Of a stretch of 64,000 nucleotides of DNA, positions 36,774-43,737 are shown in pieces; within the stretch, counting starts at the first letter, position 1; each line of letters opens with the position of its first letter. The stretch spans positions 42,100-106,099 of the forward strand of contig NZ_SNXO01000001.1 of the NCBI RefSeq assembly GCF_004362975.1, written 5' to 3'. Source of the DNA: Aminicella lysinilytica. GTDB taxonomy: Bacteria > Bacillota > Clostridia > Peptostreptococcales > Anaerovoracaceae. The position numbers and the translations under genes were made by a program. The notes beneath the pieces were generated by a model. The model searched no databases and had not been told where the DNA came from. It worked only from the letters and a program-made list of their open reading frames with translations.

Positions 36774-37514
36774 TAGTATGTCGCATAACTCAGCCATATC
36801 ATTGCATAGCCATTCCGATTTCTCATGGCTGCAACGAGTTGATGGATGGCGGAATTCGATAACCGGAACTTTTCTCTTATTTATGGCAGTATAATAATAA
36901 TTCCAACTACGATCCTTATCATTTTTTGATTTCATAGACCCGGAATCAGAAACATTATCACGGAATACATATTTCTTTAGCAATGCGGCGTTTGATCGGT
37001 CACCACCCAAACCGCAACCAATAATTACATCAGGGTCGCAGATTTTGATTTCCTTTAGTATAAGATCAGATTGCTCTTTTGTTGCATCTTCAATTTCATT
37101 TAAATCAGATGAACTGCTGCCACATTCCTTTTTCAAGTTCATGACAGCTACACGGTGCAATTCTTCAATACGTTTAGCTAAACTAACATCATGTAAATAT
37201 GGGGATTGGTCCAATATCGTTTGTGTCCAACGGGCGATGTTGTTCCATGTCCTCCAGCCTTCTACGTGGCCTTGCTTATCGACCAATAGTGTTTTTCTTA
37301 AATCCTTTAGGGGCTCTAAATCGGTTGCTTCCGTTGCGTCTGTGACTTCTTTATCATTTTTATCACGTAGCACGAAAAGAATATGTATACGTTGCTTCTC
37401 ATATTGGCTCTCATCAACAATTCCATCCTGGATAAAATGTTTAAAAACGTATTTGCTTTCCCATTTTTTAAATAGGTCATTCAGTTTGTCTGTTTTGCTC
37501 ATCGTTAACACCAT
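36762..37514 (-). CDS. Uracil-DNA-glycosylase-superfamily-like protein, unknown role
   Basis: 250 residues from ATG 37514 (AAAGGA upstream; a second ATG at 37502 is possible). Segments in order resemble the UDG fold: RIHILFVLRD (first strand) near 42, AVMNLKKECG near 123, CDPDVIIGCG near 158 and EFRHPSTR near 222, the last like the HPS loop. The usual catalytic GEAPG-type motif is not kept. The end overlaps the convergent 110-residue gene by 12 bp. Base composition is more AT-rich than the core genes, as expected for an acquired gene. Function is not assigned; the UDG link is tentative. Confidence 0.5.
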   Translation of the reverse strand: MVLTMSKTDKLNDLFKKWESKYVFKHFIQDGIVDESQYEKQRIHILFVLRDKNDKEVTDATEATDLEPLKDLRKTLLVDKQGHVEGWRTWNNIARWTQTILDQSPYLHDVSLAKRIEELHRVAVMNLKKECGSSSSDLNEIEDATKEQSDLILKEIKICDPDVIIGCGLGGDRSNAALLKKYVFRDNVSDSGSMKSKNDKDRSWNYYYTAINKRKVPVIEFRHPSTRCSHEKSEWLCNDMAELCDILLVK

Positions 37515-37649
37515 TAGTCCTTTCCGATTAACATATTAATCTGTGTTTGTTTGTAATCTCTGAGGTTCACTCATGATAGTGCACATCCTTATTCAATATT
37601 ATATTATTAATTCAGAAAATTCACAATACTATTCCAAATATCTTTAATG

Positions 37650-37678
37650 TTGACTACTATCAATTGATAGTATATTGC
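37650..37678 (+). promoter_or_regulatory. Promoter with embedded 18-bp palindrome
   Basis: TACTATCAATTGATAGTA at 37655-37672 is a perfect palindrome between TTGACT (37650-37655) and TATTGC (37673-37678). It looks like an autoregulated promoter. It lies in a 436-bp interval (37515-37950) otherwise without an intact gene. Confidence 0.5.
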
Positions 37679-37725
37679 CTAAGAAGGTATCATGCCAACA
37701 TCTTACACAGGAAAAGGTGGATCTG

Positions 37726-37848
37726 ATGATGGATAATATTAATTTGTATATAAGAAAAAAGCTGAGCGACCGTTCACCATCCCAGTCGCTCATCTTCATC
37801 CATATCGACACACAGGGGTGGAAATCACTTTTGCCAGTAGACAGTTAG
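37726..37848 (+). pseudogene. Truncated start of a small regulatory or antitoxin-like gene
   Basis: A 40-codon frame after GGAAAAGGTGG encodes NINLYIRKKLSDRSPSQSL then FIHIDTQGWK and stops. The SFSxxL-type helix followed by a YIDxKG-like step is reminiscent of the N-terminus of small HTH proteins found in accessory regions; the rest is missing. Low confidence, kept because of the palindromic promoter in front of it. Confidence 0.3.
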
Positions 37849-37950
37849 ATAATTTTAAGAATTGAAAAAATAGAGTTGTAATTCCTGATATAATAAAAGT
37901 GTGATTATTATACACATAAATATATATAAAAGTGTGAGAGGAGGCCACCC

Positions 37951-38894
37951 ATGGAACGACTGATTTTAAATAAATTGCTGAAATGGAAAACATCACCTTA
38001 TCGTAAACCGCTTATTTTAAAGGGCGTTCGATAAGTGGGGAAAACCTGGATCCTAAAGGAGTTTGGCAGACGTTATTATGAGAATACAGCCTATTTTAAC
38101 TTTTATGAAAACGAGGAGTACAGGCGGTTTTTCGAGACCACTAAAGATGTGGAACGTATTCTTCAGAATTTAATGCTGGCCAGTGGGCAGAAGATTGTTC
38201 CGGAACAGACATTGATTATTTTTGATGAGGTACAAGATTGCCCTAAGGTCATTAACTCCATGAAGTATTTTTGTGAAAACGCCTCGCAGTACCATATTGC
38301 CTGCGCTGGTTCTCTGTTCGGTATTGCTCTTGCGAAGCCATCTACCTTTCCTGTAGGGAAGGTCAACTTCATGCAGATAGACCCCATGACATTCACTCAG
38401 CTATGCAGGAGGCTCTGCTGGAAATACTCGGCGCTTATGAGAGGGATTTTGCCAAGCATCCCGATCTAAGTGAATTCCCTAAAATTTCTATGATTTGGAA
38501 GTCTGTCCCATCTCAGCTCGCAAGAGAGAATAAAGAGTTTATATACAAGGTTGTCAAAGAGTGCGCATTGACCGAGAGCTATGTCCTTCAAACGTTGCTT
38601 ACACAATTTGAAGTTACGCCTCGATATTGGAGCCGGAATAATCCGTCTTATGAAGTGGACTTTCTTATTCAACGTGAGAACGATATCTTTCCAGTGGAAG
38701 TCAAGTCTGAGGCTAATACTACCAGCAAGAGCTTGAAAAAATTCAAGGAGTTGTTCCCTGATCAGGTCAAACTTCGAATCAGATTTTCCCTGGATAATCT
38801 GAAACTGGATGATGATATGCTGAATATCCCATTGTTCATGGCAGACCAGACGGACCGGTTGATTGGACTGGCTCTGAAGCAACTGAAGAATTGA
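37951..38894 (+). pseudogene. Broken AAA+ ATPase (DUF4143-type)
   Basis: The frame starts at ATG 37951 after GAGAGGAGG and reads MERLILNKLLKW, then LILKGVR-stop-VGKTW: TAA at 38032-38034 replaces the Gln codon of the family's GxRQVGKT Walker A. The same frame goes on to LIIFDEVQDCP (Walker B) and AGSLFGIALAK, then is lost near 38400 by a frameshift. The other frame carries PKISMIWKSVPSQLARENK and the C-terminal EVDFLIQRENDIFPVEVKSE nuclease-like end up to 38894. Parts of the middle are missing compared with the usual 400-450 residues. It was an AAA+ with a DUF4143 tail; it is not functional now. Confidence 0.85.
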
Positions 38895-38965
38895 TATGGA
38901 AGAATTGTGTGAAATATGGTATATTAAGTATGTTGCGTTTAGATTTTAACAGGAGTTACAAGAAA

Positions 38966-39433
38966 ATGATAAAGATATTATTCGTCTGCCATGGCAATAT
39001 ATGCAGATCGCCTATGGCGGAGTTCATGATGAAGGATATGGTCAAGTACAGGCAGCTGGATGACGAGATATATGTTGATTCGGCGGCCCTGAGCACTGAG
39101 GAAATAGGAAACGGCATACATGAGGGAATCAGAGAAAAGCTGGAGGCAGTCGGCGTATCCTATGATGAAAACAAGAAGGCTCGCATGATGACCAGCCGCG
39201 ACTATGAAGAGTTCGACTATATAATAGGTATGGATGAACTGAATATGCGCGAGCTGCGGCAGCTGTTCAACGGCGATCCCGACGGCAAGACCTACAAACT
39301 CATGGAGTTCACGGACAATGACAAGGACATCCCGGATCCGTGGTACACTCACGATTTTGACGATACCTACGATGATATACTGGTGGGTTTGTCCGGGCTG
39401 CTTAAATGCCTGAAGGAAGCTCATGACCTGTAG
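38966..39433 (+). CDS. Low-molecular-weight protein-tyrosine phosphatase
   Basis: 155 residues from ATG 38966 after AGGAG. The active-site loop VCHGNICRSPMAE (CX5R) is at residue 7 and the general-acid aspartate lies in IPDPWYTHDF near residue 123. It removes phosphate from tyrosine (or arginine) residues of proteins in the cytoplasm, often linked to surface polysaccharide control. The gene stands alone between the ATPase remnant and the SCIFF operon. Confidence 0.92.
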   Translation: MIKILFVCHGNICRSPMAEFMMKDMVKYRQLDDEIYVDSAALSTEEIGNGIHEGIREKLEAVGVSYDENKKARMMTSRDYEEFDYIIGMDELNMRELRQLFNGDPDGKTYKLMEFTDNDKDIPDPWYTHDFDDTYDDILVGLSGLLKCLKEAHDL

Positions 39434-39446
39434 ATCCCGGTAAAAG

Positions 39447-39475
39447 TTGACAAAACCTGTGAAAATAGGTAAGAT
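39447..39475 (+). promoter_or_regulatory. Promoter of the SCIFF operon
   Basis: TTGACA at 39447-39452, a 17-bp spacer and TAAGAT at 39470-39475, 38 bp before scfA. Confidence 0.75.
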
Positions 39476-39512
39476 ATATTCCGTACTATAAAAAACGAAA
39501 GGCAGAGATAAA

Positions 39513-39656
39513 ATGAAAAGAATCAAAACAATTGAAACAAGAAACCTGAAAGACAGCGTTAAAAACGGAGGTTGCGGCGAATGCCAGACTTCATGCCAGT
39601 CGGCGTGCAAGACTTCATGCGGCGTTGCTAACCAGAAGTGTGAGAAGGCTGAATAA
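39513..39656 (+). CDS. scfA: SCIFF ribosomally made peptide precursor
   Basis: 47 residues. The C-terminal half has six cysteines in the order CGEC, SCQSACKTSC and a last C near the end (CEKAE), the six-cysteines-in-forty-five-residues pattern that is nearly universal in Clostridia. The leader reads MKRIKTIETRNLKDS. The partner enzyme forms a thioether crosslink on it. AAAGGCAGAG precedes the start; the stop overlaps the maturase start (TAATG). The peptide's cellular role is not established. Confidence 0.95.
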   Translation: MKRIKTIETRNLKDSVKNGGCGECQTSCQSACKTSCGVANQKCEKAE

Positions 39657-41041
39657 TGATACACCAGTACAAGTTAAATGGTTATAACATAGTGCTGGAT
39701 GTGAACAGTGGTTCCGTACATTGCGTGGATGATGTTGCTTATGACATCATCCAGCTTTTTTATGAGGGGAACCTGAGCCGGCAGGAGATCGCAGATGCGA
39801 TCATGAAGAAATATCCCGTGACGATGGCAGATGTGAATGAGGTCTTCGACGATGTGGATCAGCTGAAGGCAGACGGGAAACTCTTTGAAGAGGACACTTA
39901 CGAGCCCCGGGCTTTCGACCTGAAAAACCGTCACACGGATATAAAGGCCCTGTGCCTTCATGTGGCTCACACCTGCAATCTCAGCTGCGAATACTGCTTC
40001 GCCAGCCAGGGAAAATTCCATGGCGAGCGGGCTCTCATGAGTCTGGAGACCGGCAAGCGGGCCCTGGACTTCCTCATAGAAAATTCCGGCGACAGAGTGA
40101 ATCTGGAGGTGGATTTCTTCGGTGGCGAGCCCCTTATGAACTGGGACGTAGTCAAGGGAATCGTACGTTACGGCCGTTCTATAGAAAAGGCGCATAATAA
40201 AAACTTCCGCTTCACCCTGACAACTAACGGCGTGGCTATAGATGACGACGTTATCGACTTCGCGAACAAAGAGATGCATAATGTGGTTTTGAGCCTGGAC
40301 GGACGCAAAGAGGTTCATGACAGGCTTCGCAAGACTCCTGACGGCCGCGGCAGCTACGACATGATAGTGCCGGGCTTCCAGAAACTCGTTGCAGCCAGAG
40401 GCGGCAAGGACTACTACATGCGCGGGACCTTCACTCATAATAACGTGGATTTTACCAATGACATTTTCCATATGGCAGACCTGGGCTTCGACCAGCTGTC
40501 TATGGAGCCGGTAGTCTGCGGACCGGAAGACCCCTACGCTTTGACTGAAGAGGACCTGTCGAAGATCTGCGAGCAATATGAGATCCTGGCCAAGGACATG
40601 CTCCGCCGTGAGCGGGAAGGCCACCCGATCACCTTTTATCATTATATGATAGACCTGACAGGCGGGCCCTGCATATACAAAAGGATCTCGGGCTGCGGCT
40701 CCGGCACGGAGTATTACGCTGTGACGCCCTGGGGAGATCTCTACCCATGCCATCAGTTTGTCGGCGAGGAAAAGTTTAAAATGGGCGACATCTGGCAGGG
40801 AGTCACAAACGGCGAACTCTTGAAGGATTTCAAAATGTGCAATGTCTATGCTCGCGAAGAATGCCGTGATTGCTGGGCCAGGCTATACTGCTCCGGCGGC
40901 TGTGCTGCCAATGCTTATCACGGCACAGGCTCCATCAAAGGCATATACGAATATGGCTGCAAACTCTTTAAAAAGCGCATAGAATGCGCTATAATGATGA
41001 AAGTTGCAGAAACTTACGGAGAAGAAAATGAGGATAAATAA
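39656..41041 (+). CDS. scfB: SCIFF radical-SAM maturase (SPASM domain)
   Basis: 461 residues. N-terminal 80 residues are the peptide-recognition (PqqD-like) domain. The radical-SAM cluster motif CNLSCEYC is at residue 105, and the C-terminal SPASM domain has cysteines in CGSGTEYYAVTPWGDLYPCHQF near 345 and DCWARLYCSGGCAANAY near 400 for two further iron-sulfur clusters. It installs the thioether link in ScfA using S-adenosylmethionine. It overlaps the next gene by 14 bp. Confidence 0.95.
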   Translation: MIHQYKLNGYNIVLDVNSGSVHCVDDVAYDIIQLFYEGNLSRQEIADAIMKKYPVTMADVNEVFDDVDQLKADGKLFEEDTYEPRAFDLKNRHTDIKALCLHVAHTCNLSCEYCFASQGKFHGERALMSLETGKRALDFLIENSGDRVNLEVDFFGGEPLMNWDVVKGIVRYGRSIEKAHNKNFRFTLTTNGVAIDDDVIDFANKEMHNVVLSLDGRKEVHDRLRKTPDGRGSYDMIVPGFQKLVAARGGKDYYMRGTFTHNNVDFTNDIFHMADLGFDQLSMEPVVCGPEDPYALTEEDLSKICEQYEILAKDMLRREREGHPITFYHYMIDLTGGPCIYKRISGCGSGTEYYAVTPWGDLYPCHQFVGEEKFKMGDIWQGVTNGELLKDFKMCNVYAREECRDCWARLYCSGGCAANAYHGTGSIKGIYEYGCKLFKKRIECAIMMKVAETYGEENEDK

Positions 41042-41732
41042 ATACATTGCCGGCGCGGGCTATGCCAGCCGGCGCAAGGCGGATGAGCTGATACAGGCCG
41101 GCAAGGTCAAGGTCAACGGCCTGACAATGAATGAACCCGGATATGATGTGGTCACCTGTGACGTAGTCGAGGTGGAAGGCCACAAGCTGGAGGCCAGCGA
41201 GAAGAAGGTCTATTTCGCCATGAATAAACCGATCGGAGTCATCACCTCAGTGACCGATGATAAAGGCAGGCTCACAGTAGTTGATCTGCTGACGGATGTG
41301 GAGGAGCGCGTATTCCCGGTAGGACGTTTGGATTACAACACAAGCGGACTTTTGTTCCTGACCAATGACGGCGACTTCGCCTACAAGCTGACCCACCCGA
41401 AAAACCGCGTGGACAAGGTTTACCGCGTCAGGATCGCAGGAAACATCAGCAAAGAAAAAATCGGAAAGCTTCGTCACGGCGTCGACATAGGAGGCTTCGT
41501 CACTTCCAGGGCCCGGGTGGATCTGGTGGAGGGAACCAGAAGATCGAATGTTCTGGAGGTCACCATCCACGAAGGCAAAAATCGCCAGATCCGCCGCATG
41601 TTCGAGGCAGTGGGTTATGGCGTAGAGGAACTGGAGCGTATTTCTATTGGAAACATCAAGCTTGGGCACCTGAAGCCGGGCCAGTACCGGAAGCTGACCC
41701 AGAGCGAAATCGAATATCTGATGGATATGTAG
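41028..41732 (+). CDS. rluB: Pseudouridine synthase, RsuA/RluB family
   Basis: 234 residues from ATG 41028 inside the scfB end; GGAGAAG precedes it. An S4 RNA-binding domain (1-60) with MRINKYIAGAGYASRRKADELI is followed by the catalytic domain with VGRLDYNTSGLLFLTNDG near residue 100, which holds the catalytic aspartate. It modifies rRNA, probably 23S near position 2605; RluB versus RsuA cannot be told for sure by eye. Confidence 0.88.
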   Translation: MRINKYIAGAGYASRRKADELIQAGKVKVNGLTMNEPGYDVVTCDVVEVEGHKLEASEKKVYFAMNKPIGVITSVTDDKGRLTVVDLLTDVEERVFPVGRLDYNTSGLLFLTNDGDFAYKLTHPKNRVDKVYRVRIAGNISKEKIGKLRHGVDIGGFVTSRARVDLVEGTRRSNVLEVTIHEGKNRQIRRMFEAVGYGVEELERISIGNIKLGHLKPGQYRKLTQSEIEYLMDM

Positions 41733-41759
41733 AGCAACACTTGGAGAAAGGCATTAATA

Positions 41760-42749
41760 ATGAAATTGAGTTTGAGAAAGTCGATCTTATTGGCGGCTGC
41801 GCTGGTAATGGTGTTTACTATTGCCACTGTTGTCAGCCACGGCGCTGTGGTTAGCAGCTCCGACAGTAAATACACCTATGGAGATCTGAAGGCTGATGTC
41901 GCTCAGCTGACGGCGGCCTACCCTGAGATCCTTCAGAGCGAGGTCCTTGGCAAGACGGCCGACAACAGGAGCCTCTATTGTTTATACCTGGGCAACCGTA
42001 ACGCTCCCAAGCAGATTTTTGTTACTGCGGACATGCACGCCCGGGAATATATCAACGGTCAGGTAGTCATGAAAAGCGTGGAGTATTACTGCGCTAATTA
42101 TAATACGGGCTCGTACAAAGGCACCAGCTACGCAGACCTTTTTAATAATGTCTGCATAGTTATAATGCCAATGGTCAATCCCGACGGCGTGGCCATTGCG
42201 ACCACCGGCTCCAGCACTGTCATCCGCAACAAGACTCTGCGCGCAAAGGTTCAGAAGATGTACCGTTACGGCGGATATAGAAACTGGCAGGCTAATGCTC
42301 TCGGCGTGGATCTGAATCGAAATTACAAGGTCTGGTCCAAAGGGGCCAAGAAGCCGCAGTATGCTTATTACGGCGGCAAGACGGCTAAGGATCAGCTTGA
42401 GTCTCAGGCAATCCTGACGGCCATGAGCGGGTGCACGGATATTCAGGCTTTCATCAATATGCACAGTATGGGCAATGTTTCTTACTGGGGATATTACAGC
42501 AAGAAGTACAAGTCGGCCTGCTGGAGTTTCGTTAAGATGATCAGATCTTTCAACGGCTACCGCCCGATCAATGAGAGCGCCAGCAAGAATGACCACGGAG
42601 ATTTCGAGCATTATATTATTAAGACGACACATAAGCCTTATGTCTGCATCGAGACGGGAAACAGGATCCCTGTACCACATAGCCAGTTTAATTCGATTTA
42701 CAGTAAGTATAAGAATGTACTCGCCGCCACCGCTAAGAAATATAAATAG
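41760..42749 (+). CDS. Secreted zinc carboxypeptidase, M14 family
   Basis: 329 residues. Residues 1-30 are a signal peptide. Zinc ligands are visible as MHAREY (HxxE) near residue 92 and the later His in NMHSMGN near residue 236; the catalytic glutamate is in CIETGNR near residue 302. VDLNRNY near residue 182 is the substrate-binding NR pair. It releases C-terminal amino acids from peptides outside the cell, which would feed an amino-acid fermenter, or trims peptidoglycan peptides. It follows rluB by 27 bp. Confidence 0.9.
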   Translation: MKLSLRKSILLAAALVMVFTIATVVSHGAVVSSSDSKYTYGDLKADVAQLTAAYPEILQSEVLGKTADNRSLYCLYLGNRNAPKQIFVTADMHAREYINGQVVMKSVEYYCANYNTGSYKGTSYADLFNNVCIVIMPMVNPDGVAIATTGSSTVIRNKTLRAKVQKMYRYGGYRNWQANALGVDLNRNYKVWSKGAKKPQYAYYGGKTAKDQLESQAILTAMSGCTDIQAFINMHSMGNVSYWGYYSKKYKSACWSFVKMIRSFNGYRPINESASKNDHGDFEHYIIKTTHKPYVCIETGNRIPVPHSQFNSIYSKYKNVLAATAKKYK

Positions 42750-42822
42750 CCGGCCCGGCCTGGTTGAAAGTGACTGGGGTTTTGGGTTTGGTAAATAAGC
42801 CAATTTGGATAATAATCAATAA

Positions 42823-43124
42823 CCAAGGAGCAATACCGTAGGACAGAGTGATTCCGCAGTGGCAGTTGTAGCCATAGTCGCAGACGAGCAACAAGAACAG
42901 ACAAATGTGTGGCGCTGTTTGAGTTGAAACCCAAGGGTGTGAATCGCAGAAATATCATGCCTGCATGATATTTCAAGGTGAACACCATTGAAATGTGGCT
43001 GTAATGAATTCCTATCAGCCACATTAAAAGGTTTCAACGAGTTCGCCGCACATTCTGTTCTTGGCGAGTGAGACTATATGGCTACCTGCTATGAGGACCA
43101 GCGAAGCCCTACGGTGTTGTTCCC
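42823..43124. mobile_element. MITE-like long imperfect palindrome flanked by CAATAA
   Basis: Most of the 430-bp gap before kal is one long inverted repeat. Matching arm pieces from outside in: 42832-42842 with 43109-43119 (CCGTAGG), 42869-42879 with 43073-43085 (GTAGCCATAGTC type), 42891-42900 with 43053-43062 (CAAGAACAG), 42922-42931 with 43029-43038 (TTGAAACC), and a perfect core 42949-42960 with 42963-42974. A side hairpin lies at 42992-43025 (10-bp stem AATGTGGCTG). CAATAA stands directly outside both ends (42817-42822, 43124-43129), like a target-site duplication. No coding frame inside. Confidence 0.7.
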
Positions 43125-43127
43125 AAT

Positions 43128-43163
43128 AAAAAAGCAGCCTCCCGCATTCTGCAGAAGGCTGTT
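43128..43163 (-). terminator. Terminator of kal
   Basis: On the minus strand CAGCCTT pairs with AGGCTG around the CTGCAGAATGCGGG region and is followed by CTTTTTTATT, just past the kal stop codon. Confidence 0.75.
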
Positions 43164-43179
43164 TAACTATCTTGCTAAA

Positions 43180-43569
43180 CTATTTTCTCTTGCTCTCTTT
43201 AGGAGTTACGCAAGTTCCTGTAGCTCTGCAAACAACGATAGGCTCCTCAAGGAAGTCAGCAGCTGAAGCGTTGATGTCTTTTCTTGAAACAACAACCTTT
43301 CTTGCTTCGAACTTCATCTGTCTTGAAGTGTTTCCAACCTTAGTGATTTCGCCGTAAGCTTCGATATAATCTCCGGCATATGTAGGTGCCAGGAATTCTA
43401 CGTTATCATATGCGCAGAAAAGACCCTCGTCTCCGTCCAACTTGATAAGCAGCTCTGTAGCTACATCTCCGAATAGATGAACCATATGTGCTCCGTCAAC
43501 TAATTCTCCGCCGTAATGAGCGTCCTTAGCAGACATTCTAACTCTGATCAATGATGTTACTTTTTCCAT
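43180..43569 (-). CDS. kal: 3-aminobutyryl-CoA ammonia lyase
   Basis: 129 residues from ATG 43569, preceded by AAAGGAGAA. A hot-dog-fold protein with [20 protein letters not shown] near residue 8, [19 protein letters not shown] near 32 and [19 protein letters not shown], which match known Kal sequences of the lysine fermentation route. It removes ammonia from L-3-aminobutyryl-CoA to give crotonyl-CoA. It is divergent from the regulator gene and separate from the main kam operon, with its own terminator. Confidence 0.9.
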   Translation of the reverse strand: MEKVTSLIRVRMSAKDAHYGGELVDGAHMVHLFGDVATELLIKLDGDEGLFCAYDNVEFLAPTYAGDYIEAYGEITKVGNTSRQMKFEARKVVVSRKDINASAADFLEEPIVVCRATGTCVTPKESKRK

Positions 43570-43653
43570 TTTAGATTCTCCTTTGCTTTTCAACTTATTA
43601 TTTAAAATACATAATGACATTATATCTATGATTTATCCATAAGTAAATAATAT

Positions 43654-43682
43654 TTGCAAAATATTACAAATTGCGTTATGAT
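43654..43682 (+). promoter_or_regulatory. Promoter of the regulator gene
   Basis: TTGCAA (43654-43659), 17 bp, TATGAT (43677-43682), about 55 bp before the start. The 168-bp divergent region with kal is where the regulator would act on both genes. Confidence 0.6.
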
Positions 43683-43737
43683 TTGAGTGACGACACTTGA
43701 ACCGATTTGTGTTCGATGGAAAAGGAGTGAACTGAAA

